Source: Agathobacter sp.
Lineage (GTDB): Bacteria > Bacillota > Clostridia > Lachnospirales > Lachnospiraceae
Length of the DNA stretch: 51,934 nucleotides
NCBI GenBank assembly: GCA_017481285.1
Contig: JAFUPI010000030.1
Coordinates: 1 to 51,934, forward strand
Direction of reading: 5' to 3'
Part shown: in pieces, positions 16,812 through 25,351 of the stretch
Position numbering within the stretch: the stretch's first letter is position 1
How the letters are laid out: each line of letters opens with the position of its first letter
The notes under the pieces: generated by a model
Seen by the model: the letters and a program-made list of their open reading frames with translations, nothing else
The model's database searches: none
Told to the model about the DNA's origin: nothing
Position numbers and translations under genes: made by a program

Positions 16812-17510
16812 TTACCACTCTGAAGTTTCTATATGTCTTTCTGCTCTTTTCTTCAGTCTGAATCCATTTATCTCTGTAAAGTCTTCATTTGCTTCAACAA
16901 CAATCCAATGATCGAAATAATTTCTAATAGCTTGATGCTTACTTAGGAACTCATTTAGCACATCTGTTTTATTCTTATATTCTTGAAGTATCTGTTCATT
17001 GTCATATCCATTTATCTCTAAAAATGTTTTAAACTCAGAATTTTCTTCCCTATATTCATTCAATATATATGTAAAGATTTCTTTTTGTATTTTCTTTCTA
17101 TATTCAAATTCATAACCCCTATCATCAAGATTATTCTCTATCAATTCTAATGGAATTTTAATACAGATTATATGTGGGATAATATAATACCATCTGCCGT
17201 CTACATCATATAAATACCCATAATCTATAAATGCAATCTTGCTAAACATATCATCCTCACACAAACCTAGATAGTGTGGTTTTCCCGTTAAACTATGAGT
17301 TTCCATAAACGCAAAGCCGCCTTTTTCACTATTCGGAACACCTAAATAATTAAGTTGTCCTAAAGAAAAAAGATACTCTACCATTTCTGGCTCAACATAC
17401 CATTCCAACAATTTTTTTCCAACAATTTGGAAATAACCACCATTTCCGCTCCATCCATGTTGTACATGTCCATCCTTTAACCTTCTTGCAATTACACTGA
17501 CATCTCCCAT
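16812..17510 (-). CDS. Hypothetical protein, 232 aa, in the ToxIN island
   Basis: I do not recognise this family. The 232-aa protein is soluble with no signal peptide or membrane helix. It begins MGDVSVIARRLKDGHVQHGW with a glycine-rich stretch, and contains an aromatic, proline-containing centre (GRWYYIIPHIICIKIPLELI). The C-terminal half is charged and probably helical, ending HIETSEW. An AGGGGG ribosome site precedes the ATG. It lies between the type III toxin-antitoxin locus and a divergent XRE regulator, and is lower in GC than the operons around it, consistent with an acquired island. That context hints at a defence or mobile-element role, but nothing in the sequence shows an enzymatic activity. 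Confidence 0.7.
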   Translation of the reverse strand: MGDVSVIARRLKDGHVQHGWSGNGGYFQIVGKKLLEWYVEPEMVEYLFSLGQLNYLGVPNSEKGGFAFMETHSLTGKPHYLGLCEDDMFSKIAFIDYGYLYDVDGRWYYIIPHIICIKIPLELIENNLDDRGYEFEYRKKIQKEIFTYILNEYREENSEFKTFLEINGYDNEQILQEYKNKTDVLNEFLSKHQAIRNYFDHWIVVEANEDFTEINGFRLKKRAERHIETSEW

Positions 17511-17615
17511 ATAATCCCCCTTTCTTTTATGCCCTATGCTACATAAATAAATATGGAAAGTTTCAATTAATACTATTTACGATGTTTTTTCGCCCCAGGT
17601 ATTTGTATAGTATAT

Positions 17616-17644
17616 ATTATATATAATTAGTATATTTATATCAA
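17616..17644 (-). promoter_or_regulatory. Promoter for the 232-aa orphan gene
   Basis: Minus-strand TTGATA, a 17-nt spacer and TATAAT, giving a leader of about 100 nt. It overlaps the -35 region of the divergent regulator promoter, so the XRE protein could control both. Confidence 0.6.
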
Positions 17645-17663
17645 GCAATATTTATTGTATAAT
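17635..17663 (+). promoter_or_regulatory. Promoter for the XRE regulator gene
   Basis: Plus-strand TTTATA, a 17-nt spacer and TATAAT, about 38 nt before the start codon. The surrounding 17600-17690 stretch is almost pure A/T with several imperfect palindromes, a plausible operator zone. Confidence 0.45.
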
Positions 17664-17700
17664 TAATATATTATTAAAATACTTTCAAATGGAGACCTCT

Positions 17701-18030
17701 ATGATGAAAAATGAATTAAACGAAACCTACGGAGCACGTATAAAAGATTTGAGAATAGAAATCGGGATGACGCAGAACCAAGTTGCAGAAGCATTAAATG
17801 TAACCCCTGGTTACATCAGCAATGTAGAAAATAACCGAACTGCCATGTCACTTCGCGTGCTTACCTACTTTGCAAAACTAACGGGCAAAACCATCGATGA
17901 GCTGGTTGGTCAATTGGAGCCAGAATATCGAAGTGATTCTTTGGATAATGCACTTATGTCCAAAATCAAACAAATGGATAACATAAACAAACTTAAATTA
18001 CTAAGAACCATTGATTTATGGGAAAGCTAA
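17701..18030 (+). CDS. XRE-family helix-turn-helix transcriptional regulator
   Basis: A 109-aa DNA-binding protein. Residues about 8-65 form a Cro/C1-type helix-turn-helix: IKDLRIEIGMTQNQVAEALN, then VTPGYISNVENNRTAMSLRV as the recognition region, then a scaffold helix (LAKLTGKTIDELVGQ-like). The remaining 40 residues are a short helical tail likely used for dimerisation. The frame is open from 17689, but GGAG lies 6 nt before the ATG at 17701, so that start is used. It is transcribed divergently from the orphan gene at 16812 with overlapping promoters, so autoregulation and control of that neighbour are likely. It may instead be an orphan phage- or element-type repressor. Confidence 0.88.
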   Translation: MMKNELNETYGARIKDLRIEIGMTQNQVAEALNVTPGYISNVENNRTAMSLRVLTYFAKLTGKTIDELVGQLEPEYRSDSLDNALMSKIKQMDNINKLKLLRTIDLWES

Positions 18031-18048
18031 ACAATTCTGTTTATCAAA

Positions 18049-18079
18049 AAATCCGCTAAGGTCAAACCTTAGCGGATTT
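18049..18079. terminator. Bidirectional terminator between convergent genes
   Basis: A perfect 13-bp stem (AAATCCGCTAAGG with its complement) and a 5-nt loop. On the minus strand it runs into TTTTTGAT and serves the surface protein gene; on the plus strand it serves the XRE gene. Confidence 0.85.
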
Positions 18080-18108
18080 CATTTTGTCATCTAATATTCA
18101 ATTTACAA

Positions 18109-20289
18109 TTAGAATTCTCTTTTTTTCATTACAACGCTACCAGCGATTGCAGCTACGCCAAGTGCAAGAACTGCAAACCAAAGAGCGAAGTTTGTGTTAT
18201 CGCCTGTATCAGGTACAGGAGCTGTTCCTTCAACAACCATTACATAGTCAGAAGCATGTTCAAATTCGAATACTACTGTACCGATTTCATCACCGGCTTC
18301 TGCATCTACTTTACATTCACCCATCTTAACTAATGTACCATTGTTATCCCAGTATAATACTACATTCTTACCTGCAAATTCTGCTGGAACTGGTAAGATT
18401 AAGTTTGCTGTGAAATCGAATGGACCATCATGTACTAATGAGAACTGTGCATATTCGTTCTTGTTAGCAACTTCGTCAATAAGAGTTGTTTCAATATTTT
18501 CTGTATCTAATAATACTTCAAGGCTTACAGATGTAGCATCATCAGCGATTGTTGTTGGATCAATTACCCATCCGTAAAGTCCCATTAATACTTCAAGAAC
18601 AACGTTGTTTTCTTTAGCTGCTTCTAATACTTCTCCTGGAAGAACTGTTGTTGTAGCATCGCCTGTTTCTTCGTCATACCATTCAAGTACTACTTCACCA
18701 GCAGTTTCACCTTCTGTTACTGCTGCTTCGATATCAGCAACTGTATCTTCAACAGCTTCTTCATCCATTGTTGTACCTGGAACGAAAGCTACTGTTGTTG
18801 TAATTGTACATGCTGGAGCATAACCTAATTCTTCATCATATGAAGAGTTTACATAATAGATAAATGTGTCACCCTTTGAAACATTATATGTTACTGTAGG
18901 ATTTGGTACATATACCTGTTCTTCTTCTGGCAAGTCATAATCATGATCTTCTGAACCATCAGAGTAGAAGAATGCATCAAGTTCCTGTTCTTCACAGTTA
19001 AGTGCGTAGAACCAGTTTTCTGTAGAAGAAATTGCAAATGTTACTTCACCATCTGATGGTGCTGTCCATGTGTAGTAGTATGGCATATCGTCTTCTTCGA
19101 TTTCACATGAGTTTTCTTCTTTCATTTCAGCTGGATTGAAATCAAGACCTTCTTCAAACACAGAAGTAAATTCATATTCTGTAATACCAGCTTCTTCTAC
19201 ATCATTTACAATCTGTACATCAATATAAGAATATGAGTAATATTCACTATAAACAATTGTTTCAATTTCTGGAACAAATGTAACAGAACCATTTTCGAAT
19301 TCATATTCTTTGTCAGCTACTGCATCATATACATAACCAGCAGTACCTTTAATTGTTACAGATTTAAGTTCTTCTGGATAATAAGTTGAAAAATAATATG
19401 TTTCACCATTTCTAATTGGTGCTAAACCACCTTCCATATAATCTTCAAAGTAAATAGGTGCTTCAATTGAACCCAGAATTGTTCCATCAACAGTATAGCT
19501 TTCTACATCTGGAATATAAGCATCTGTGCCTTCTCCCTGCATAAGCTGATGTACACAGAAGTTAATAGTTTCACCTGCTACTACAGGAACTCTAACTGTA
19601 CCTAAAGCAACTTCTTCTACTTCTCCTGTATCCCAATTGTAAACATAGCCAGTTCCAAGTGTTCCATCTTCTGAAACATTGCGATAAATTGATGCTGAAG
19701 GAATCTGAATTTCAACATCTGCTAATAAATCATCTGTGTCAGTAGTAATATTGATTTCTAATAAGCCAGAGAAAGGAGCTTCAAAGGTATACCAAACACC
19801 TTCGCTATTGTCTGCATCTAAAGCACCTTCCATGTAAACATTACCTTCAAGTACAAATGGATCATCCATGCCACCTGTTGGTTCATTACTATCTTCGCCT
19901 TCACCTGTGTATAAATCCACTGTGAATACTGCATCAGTTTCTGCATAGTTAGTAATAACAATAAAACCAGCACCACCTGCATTATACTCGTTAACTTCTA
20001 CAACAGTTGAACTATTGTCGAGATCCACGTAAGTTACTTTACCAGTCTGTACTGTAAGTGCATCTTCTGTTGCGATTTCAACTTCCCAACCAATTAATCC
20101 TGTACCAAAGGTATAGAAATATGACGCACCTGCTTCAACAGTACCTGTCAGTTTTTCTCCCTGGTATACAATATACTTAGGATCTTCCATTGTACCTTCG
20201 GCATCAGTGATAGCCGCGGTTGCTGTTACATTGCTCATGCCTAATACCATGCATAATGCCATTAACAGCGCGAAAATTTTCTTTTTCAT
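18109..20289 (-). CDS. Wall-anchored surface protein with a VPDTGD sortase-type signal
   Basis: A 726-aa secreted protein. It has a signal peptide (residues about 1-26), a very acidic Tyr/Glu-rich ectodomain, and a C-terminal sorting signal: VPDTGD (near 690), a hydrophobic helix and KKREF. The first 400 residues contain two or three beta-rich segments resembling pre-peptidase C-terminal type domains (for example GVWYTFEAPFSGLLEINITT). A C-terminal module of about 80 residues ending FEHASDYVMVVEG recurs in the surface protein at 50986. No catalytic motif is visible, so a binding or structural role on the cell wall is most likely. An AAAGGAG site precedes the ATG, and a TTGCAA-N17-TATATT promoter leaves a leader of about 100 nt. 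It is monocistronic, with terminators on both sides. Confidence 0.82.
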   Translation of the reverse strand: MKKKIFALLMALCMVLGMSNVTATAAITDAEGTMEDPKYIVYQGEKLTGTVEAGASYFYTFGTGLIGWEVEIATEDALTVQTGKVTYVDLDNSSTVVEVNEYNAGGAGFIVITNYAETDAVFTVDLYTGEGEDSNEPTGGMDDPFVLEGNVYMEGALDADNSEGVWYTFEAPFSGLLEINITTDTDDLLADVEIQIPSASIYRNVSEDGTLGTGYVYNWDTGEVEEVALGTVRVPVVAGETINFCVHQLMQGEGTDAYIPDVESYTVDGTILGSIEAPIYFEDYMEGGLAPIRNGETYYFSTYYPEELKSVTIKGTAGYVYDAVADKEYEFENGSVTFVPEIETIVYSEYYSYSYIDVQIVNDVEEAGITEYEFTSVFEEGLDFNPAEMKEENSCEIEEDDMPYYYTWTAPSDGEVTFAISSTENWFYALNCEEQELDAFFYSDGSEDHDYDLPEEEQVYVPNPTVTYNVSKGDTFIYYVNSSYDEELGYAPACTITTTVAFVPGTTMDEEAVEDTVADIEAAVTEGETAGEVVLEWYDEETGDATTTVLPGEVLEAAKENNVVLEVLMGLYGWVIDPTTIADDATSVSLEVLLDTENIETTLIDEVANKNEYAQFSLVHDGPFDFTANLILPVPAEFAGKNVVLYWDNNGTLVKMGECKVDAEAGDEIGTVVFEFEHASDYVMVVEGTAPVPDTGDNTNFALWFAVLALGVAAIAGSVVMKKREF

Positions 20290-20396
20290 AAATTTTCTCT
20301 CCTTTATTAATATTTTATTACATCATCTTAGCTGCGCCGCTAAGTTAATGACTTGTATACAATGTCCTTTTGTATTTTTTTAGGAACATATGTAAT

Positions 20397-20425
20397 AATA
20401 TACACCCAAGTCAGGTGAATTGCAA
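20397..20425 (-). promoter_or_regulatory. Promoter of the wall-anchored surface protein gene
   Basis: Minus-strand TTGCAA, 17-nt spacer, TATATT. The roughly 100-nt leader holds a small hairpin (CTTAGC / GCTAAG near 20334-20343) of unknown function. Confidence 0.55.
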
Positions 20426-20470
20426 GATTTTTTGTCAATATTACCTATAAAATATAATAATAAAAGTAAT

Positions 20471-20499
20471 AAGGAGGTCACCACCTTGACGACCTCCTT
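20471..20499 (-). terminator. Terminator of the five-gene TlpA-associated operon
   Basis: AAGGAGGTC pairs with GACCTCCTT around an 11-nt loop; on the minus strand it runs into TATTACTTTTATTATT. It lies 11 bp after the stop of the last operon gene. Confidence 0.7.
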
Positions 20500-20509
20500 T
20501 TTTATCACA

Positions 20510-22933
20510 TTAATAACACAGCATAAACATCCATGCAATATCTTGGTTTATGTTTTCACCTTCGAATAAATAGAAGCCACCTTCCACAGTCTTGTCCCAC
20601 CAACCACGGTATTCTCCACCATTCTGTATCATATATTTTAAATCATCCGTCAATGGTATAAAGCCGTTTGTTTTAGTAGCTTGATTTGCGTACTCTTTCA
20701 TAAGAATTGTGTATTCTTCAATCTTCTGAATACTTCCATTTGAAGTGAAAAAATATTTCAAAAAACCTGTATGATCTACTAAATCTGCTATTGAAATATA
20801 TGGTGCTGTAGAACCTAAATTTGCATATACAATTGGACCTGTAGCGGAATCCTTATGATAATAACCATCACTACCTTTTACTAAATTGATACCAGAACCA
20901 GATACCTTTACATAAGTTACGCTACTTGGTGCTGTGTATCCACTTGGAACACTTCCACTCGCACTATAAATTGTTGGCTGAATCGTCTCACCTACTGAAC
21001 CATATCTCTCAACAATAAGCACACATTCCGATGCACCTGTAACAGTAATTATATAAGAACCTCCTATCATACCATCACTTATATCCGTAGTATATTGGTT
21101 TGTTGAATAATCTGGATTATCATAAAGCCAGAATTCTGTTCCACCATACGCGACCTTAGCATCTGCATTCGTTGTTCTAATTCGATATTTGCCTGAAGTT
21201 GATGGAGTAAACACAAAATAATTATTAGCATTTGCCTGAATTACTGTATGTACAGCACCAGAGGTAATATTATATGCTGATTTTTCTCCATTATAGAAAG
21301 AGGTTTTACTGCTTTCACTCATTTTTGCAGCAGCAATTACAGTAGTTGATGTCTTGCTTGCACTTACAGTTGCTGTAGATTTATCAAAACCATAATTCTT
21401 TCCTTTTGGAAAACTAATCTGTACATCATAGTTTCCTACTGGTAACGAAGCTGTAGCAACACCATTTGAGCCCACACTAACAGGTGTCGCATTACCTCCA
21501 CTTACAAACGAAACAACTGCATCCTTAATCGGATTACCTGCGTAGTCGACAACATTTACCGTATAAGTCTTATTATTACTTGATTCTGTACCAGATACTT
21601 TCTTTAAGGTAATTGTAACACTTGTTGAATTTCCAAACGCCTTGCTTGTGGTCTGATATCCACTATAGCTTGCTGTTGCAGTATAGTTATCTTCTACAAG
21701 TTTAAAGCTTACGCTACCATTACTATCTGTTTTCGCATAAGAATCACCTACAGTTACCAATACACCTGACATAGCTTTGCTGCTTTCGTTTACTACTTTT
21801 ACGGTGTAAGTCTTTTCAACTGTCGATTTCTTTTCTAATTTTACTTCTACAGATGCTTTATCTGGAGAAAGTTTGTATTCTGTAGCATCCATTTTGTAGC
21901 CGGTTGGAGCAGATACGATAGCTGTATATGTTCCAGCCGCCAATGTTGTCTTCGCTACACCATTTGCATCTGTTGTAATAGTAACTGCATCCATACCATT
22001 TCCACTGATATTTACAGTAACGCCTGCTACTGCTTTTCCAGCTTCGTCCTTAACGGTTACAGAGTATTCCACCTTCTGGTTTGGATCAATCGCACCTTCA
22101 CCTGCGATAAAGGATGCAGATAACTGGAATTCGCCTGCTGGATATTCGTTCTGTTCATTTGGAAGTGTACCTACAGAAATCTGTACAACATCGTCTTTAT
22201 TTACTTCAATAGAAACTGTCTTATTGCCATTTGCATTTTCAGAACCTTCTGTACTCATTGTACGCATTGCGTAGGTATTTAAATTATAAAGAGAATAATC
22301 ATACTGAATACCTTCTGTTACGCTAAGTAAAGTAACAGTAAGAAGACCTGTTTCTGTGGCTGTATATGTGTAATATACACCCTGGTCGTTTCCTGCTTCT
22401 ACCTTCACATTAAAGTCACCCAGTTCCAAAGCGATTGGATTGCCCTGTGTTCCCTCTGGGAAAGTAAGTTTTACGGTAAATGTTTTCTCTTCCTTAGATG
22501 TATTGCCAATTGCAAATGAAGCAGGTGTATATGTATCTGGAGTAACAAGTGGTACACTTACCACGCCATTTTCCGCTTTGTATTCTTTATCACCATATTT
22601 TACATAAGCATTTTCATCTTCAATAGAAAGAATCATGCCGTTTACTTTGTACATCTGGTAATACACCAGACCTTCTGCTGGTACTTTTGCTTCAAATTCT
22701 GTACCTGCCATAATAAATGGGTCCGCTTCAGTTCCGCTTCCTTCTGGAACGAAAACTTCCGAACCTGCCTCAGTACCTGCCTGGCTGTCATCCTGGGTGT
22801 TACCACCAGCAGTTTTATTTCCAAGACTGATTATTAAGGCAACGATAAGAATGATAACTACAGCTACGCCAATACCTGCACCGATCAAAATCTTCTTATC
22901 TAAACCTTTTAACTTTTCGATTAAGTTTTCCAT
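20510..22933 (-). CDS. Membrane-anchored surface protein with prealbumin-like repeats and a recurring C-terminal domain
   Basis: An 807-aa protein with a short cytoplasmic N-terminus, one membrane helix (about 15-38) and a long external part, i.e. an N-terminal anchor rather than a cleaved signal. About three carboxypeptidase-regulatory or prealbumin-like beta domains follow (about 280-550), each with a DANGVA-type turn (TTDANGVAKTTLAAGTYTAI; TDSNGSVSFKLVEDNYTA). Residues about 560-650 resemble a PPC-type domain (NYFVFTPSTSGKYRI). The last 145 residues, with DGYYHKDSATGPIVYANL, PLTDDLKYMI and GWWD, are shared with the proteins at 24091 and 25352. I do not recognise this C-terminal domain. It is the last gene of the operon; an AAAGGAG site precedes the ATG. 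A role in binding an external ligand is plausible but unproven. Confidence 0.8.
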   Translation of the reverse strand: MENLIEKLKGLDKKILIGAGIGVAVVIILIVALIISLGNKTAGGNTQDDSQAGTEAGSEVFVPEGSGTEADPFIMAGTEFEAKVPAEGLVYYQMYKVNGMILSIEDENAYVKYGDKEYKAENGVVSVPLVTPDTYTPASFAIGNTSKEEKTFTVKLTFPEGTQGNPIALELGDFNVKVEAGNDQGVYYTYTATETGLLTVTLLSVTEGIQYDYSLYNLNTYAMRTMSTEGSENANGNKTVSIEVNKDDVVQISVGTLPNEQNEYPAGEFQLSASFIAGEGAIDPNQKVEYSVTVKDEAGKAVAGVTVNISGNGMDAVTITTDANGVAKTTLAAGTYTAIVSAPTGYKMDATEYKLSPDKASVEVKLEKKSTVEKTYTVKVVNESSKAMSGVLVTVGDSYAKTDSNGSVSFKLVEDNYTATASYSGYQTTSKAFGNSTSVTITLKKVSGTESSNNKTYTVNVVDYAGNPIKDAVVSFVSGGNATPVSVGSNGVATASLPVGNYDVQISFPKGKNYGFDKSTATVSASKTSTTVIAAAKMSESSKTSFYNGEKSAYNITSGAVHTVIQANANNYFVFTPSTSGKYRIRTTNADAKVAYGGTEFWLYDNPDYSTNQYTTDISDGMIGGSYIITVTGASECVLIVERYGSVGETIQPTIYSASGSVPSGYTAPSSVTYVKVSGSGINLVKGSDGYYHKDSATGPIVYANLGSTAPYISIADLVDHTGFLKYFFTSNGSIQKIEEYTILMKEYANQATKTNGFIPLTDDLKYMIQNGGEYRGWWDKTVEGGFYLFEGENINQDIAWMFMLCY

Positions 22934-22967
22934 AATTACTCCTTTCTTAATCTTTTAAACATAGACA

Positions 22968-22984
22968 GGCGCTTATAAAGCGCC
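22968..22984 (-). promoter_or_regulatory. Intercistronic hairpin in the TlpA-associated operon
   Basis: GGCGCTT pairs with AAGCGCC around a 3-nt loop in the 72-bp gap between the 136-aa and 807-aa genes. No T-tract follows, so it may act in mRNA processing or as a weak attenuator rather than a full terminator. Confidence 0.45.
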
Positions 22985-23005
22985 CGCACGTTTTATTCCT
23001 TTTAA

Positions 23006-23416
23006 TTACTCTGCCATTGTAAGAGTAAGCTCTGTTGAACCTGCTTCAAAATATACATATGCATCATCGGCAGCAGTCAATAATTTTGCTTTGTATTCAT
23101 TCGATTCTTCCAAACGGAAAGTAGCTACACCATTCGCATCTGTTGCTACTGGTGCAAAACAGGTAGCTGCATTACATACCTGAATCATCTGTCCAGCTAC
23201 TGGATTACCATTTGCATCTACTAATGTTACTTTGTATTCGATTTTGCCATCGTCTACATTTTCAGATTCGCTTTCTTTTTCTGTATCTTTGTTTGCTTCG
23301 CTATTCTGTTCTGTATTGTTCTTCTGTGTGTCGTCTGTATTACCAGTACCGCCACATGCTACAAGGCTAAGTGCCATGCAAAGCATAAGAACTACTGTTA
23401 CAAGTCTCTTTTTCAT
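23006..23416 (-). CDS. Small lipoprotein with one prealbumin-like domain
   Basis: A 136-aa lipoprotein; signal peptide ending SLVACGG with Cys21 as the lipidation site. An acidic Glu/Asn/Asp-rich linker (about 25-55) leads to one beta domain of the carboxypeptidase-regulatory or prealbumin type: YKVTLVDANGNPVAGQMIQV, then ATDANGVATFRLEE. Similar domains occur in the larger proteins of this operon, so it may be a minimal partner or accessory of them. The frame is open to 23446, right next to the upstream stop, but AAAGGAG precedes the ATG at 23416 by 7 nt and the lipoprotein signal begins exactly there. A single CNAATC segment carries two cysteines that could form a disulfide, interesting beside a TlpA-like gene. 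Confidence 0.8.
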   Translation of the reverse strand: MKKRLVTVVLMLCMALSLVACGGTGNTDDTQKNNTEQNSEANKDTEKESESENVDDGKIEYKVTLVDANGNPVAGQMIQVCNAATCFAPVATDANGVATFRLEESNEYKAKLLTAADDAYVYFEAGSTELTLTMAE

Positions 23417-23446
23417 GAGTAATCTCCTTTCATTTCCTATATACAA

Positions 23447-24073
23447 TTATTCTATATCTGCAATATCGCGGATAATTGTCTGTTCATAATCGTCTGCCGT
23501 GAAGAATGCAAACAGTTTATTGAATTCTTCCACATCTGTAATCATTCCAGTATGTTTGAAGCTGACGATTCCATAACGGTCAATCACGATTGTGGTTGGG
23601 AAAGCAGAAAGTTCCATTCTCTGCTGCCACTCCTCATCACAAACCGCCATTGGGAAAGTAAGTTCAAACTTCTTCTGGAACTGAGATACTGTTTCATCGG
23701 TGCCGTCATATGGATTCAATGCGAGAATCTCGATGTCATCCTGATATGTTTCATAAGCATCCTGCATATATGGGAATTCCATCTGACATGGACCACAGTT
23801 GATATACCAGAAATTAAGCACTACTGCTTTCTTTTCTTTGAGAAGTTCTGAAATCTTGTAGGTTGTGCCATCTGGTGTAGTTACAGACATATCTGCAAAT
23901 ACATCTCCACGTTTAAAAGTCACACCTTCCAACTCATCTTCCGAAAGAAGCTGAAGTTCTGATTCCTGTTCGGTATCTTCACCGGTATTATTTCCACAAG
24001 CAACGAAGGTTCCCATTACGAGAACCATCGCTACTAAGCCTAACATCAATTTTTTTACAGTTAATTTTTTCAT
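23447..24073 (-). CDS. TlpA/ResA-like thiol-disulfide lipoprotein
   Basis: A 208-aa extracytoplasmic thioredoxin-fold lipoprotein: lipobox FVACGN with Cys26, then an AhpC/TSA-Redoxin-type domain (about 55-195). The redox motif is WYINCGPC (Cys93, Cys96), followed by EFPYMQDAYETY, the ILALNP strand and the cis-Pro loop SAFPTTIVIDRYG. Family members reduce or isomerise disulfides outside the membrane. The domain closely matches that of the 950-aa protein two genes upstream (both have TTPDG, SELLKEKK, EIEILAL-type strands and AEDYEQ/TADDYEQ ends). It lies 17 nt after the 410-aa lipoprotein gene in the same operon. A likely reductant is the polyferredoxin-thioredoxin fusion at 14516; this is inference. 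Confidence 0.9.
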   Translation of the reverse strand: MKKLTVKKLMLGLVAMVLVMGTFVACGNNTGEDTEQESELQLLSEDELEGVTFKRGDVFADMSVTTPDGTTYKISELLKEKKAVVLNFWYINCGPCQMEFPYMQDAYETYQDDIEILALNPYDGTDETVSQFQKKFELTFPMAVCDEEWQQRMELSAFPTTIVIDRYGIVSFKHTGMITDVEEFNKLFAFFTADDYEQTIIRDIADIE

Positions 24074-24090
24074 AAAAATGCCTTTCTATC

Positions 24091-25323
24091 TTACTGTACG
24101 TAAGCACACATAAACAACCAAGCATTTTCTGGGTTTAAACCTGCGATTGGGTTTCCTGCTGAATCTTTCATAATAAATTCAGGAGATTCAGAATCCCACC
24201 AGCCTACATAATTACCTCTTTCGATAATGATTGTTTTCAAATCTTCGGTAAGAGGATATACACCTGTATTTTTATCTGCAAATTCAATGTATTCTAAAAG
24301 ACATTCGCTGTAGCTTACTTTTTCTACAAAGTTTCCATCTGCATCAAATTCATATTTTGAGATACCAGAACGTTCCAAAATATTCTTGAAACATGGTAAA
24401 TATGCTGGTGTAGGGTCTTTTGCTAAATAAACTACTACCACTGGTCCATTTTCGCTATTTAAATGATAGAAACCATCTGCTTTGTTTAATACTAAGTTGT
24501 AAGCCGTGCTTGCTGTAATATCAAATGGTACTAAGTTTTTACCAGCTGGTAATGTATACTGTGAAAGTTCCACTGTCTTTTTGTAAATCGTCCATTCTTC
24601 GTCAGCCAATGTTTTCTGTGGATCACCAATACGGTTGATACAGAGAACTGCATTTACCTTCGCATCTGAATCGATACCTACAACTGCAACTGTTGTACCT
24701 GTATTGCCAGTACCAATCATGCTTTCGCTAACAGACAGTGTGAATTTGCCATCTTTTACTTCTGCTGCACTGTTTTCCTGCACGAAGTGTGGTGCACCAT
24801 AGTAACCGATTTCTGTTTTACTGTCTGCTACAACAGAGAATTCATATGTGCCAGCTTCTCTAGGAACGAAAAGGAAGTAGTTTCTTTCGCCTGCTGCCAG
24901 CTCCACATTTGTACAACCAGTATTTACGTAGTAAGCATCTGTTTCTTTACCACCTGCAAAAAGAATTTCTGGTTCTTCTCCTAATTTGTTTGAGATGATT
25001 ACTTCTGCTGTCGTATTGCTTTCTGTTACCTTTGTTTCTTCAAAATGATAAGAAACGTCTTTGTCTGTGGATGTTACTTTAAGTGTGTAGGTGCCTTTTG
25101 CTAATTTCTTAGTAGCAACACCGTTTTCGTCACAAATCTGCATACCCACTTTTTCTTCTCCATTGTAAAACTCTACAATGGTGTCTTTGCCGTAGGTGTT
25201 GCCGAGAGCATCTTTTACAGTTACCTTGTATTCTACTTCTTCGCCGCTGCCACCACATGCAACGAGTAACATTGCGCTGCACATAAGTGCAGCCACAATG
25301 ATAAGTTTTTTCATAGTTTTCAT
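24091..25323 (-). CDS. Lipoprotein with prealbumin-like, PPC-like and recurring C-terminal domains
   Basis: A 410-aa lipoprotein: signal ending LLVACGG with Cys23. Residues about 30-110 are a prealbumin-like beta domain (VKDALGNTYGKD; CDENGVATKKLAKGTYTLKV). Residues about 120-240 resemble a PPC-type domain (RNYFLFVPREAGTYEFSVVA). The final 145 residues hold the recurring motif set: ADGFYHLNSENGPVVVVYL, YPLTEDLKTI and YVGWWD, ending AWLFMCAYVQ. This order matches the 807-aa protein, of which it is effectively a short version with a lipid anchor instead of a membrane helix. The start at 25323 is chosen because AAAGGAG lies 8 nt before that ATG. Function unknown; a binding role beside the TlpA-like proteins is possible. 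Confidence 0.8.
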   Translation of the reverse strand: MKTMKKLIIVAALMCSAMLLVACGGSGEEVEYKVTVKDALGNTYGKDTIVEFYNGEEKVGMQICDENGVATKKLAKGTYTLKVTSTDKDVSYHFEETKVTESNTTAEVIISNKLGEEPEILFAGGKETDAYYVNTGCTNVELAAGERNYFLFVPREAGTYEFSVVADSKTEIGYYGAPHFVQENSAAEVKDGKFTLSVSESMIGTGNTGTTVAVVGIDSDAKVNAVLCINRIGDPQKTLADEEWTIYKKTVELSQYTLPAGKNLVPFDITASTAYNLVLNKADGFYHLNSENGPVVVVYLAKDPTPAYLPCFKNILERSGISKYEFDADGNFVEKVSYSECLLEYIEFADKNTGVYPLTEDLKTIIIERGNYVGWWDSESPEFIMKDSAGNPIAGLNPENAWLFMCAYVQ

Positions 25324-25351
25324 GATATTACTCCTTTCCAAAACAAACTAA

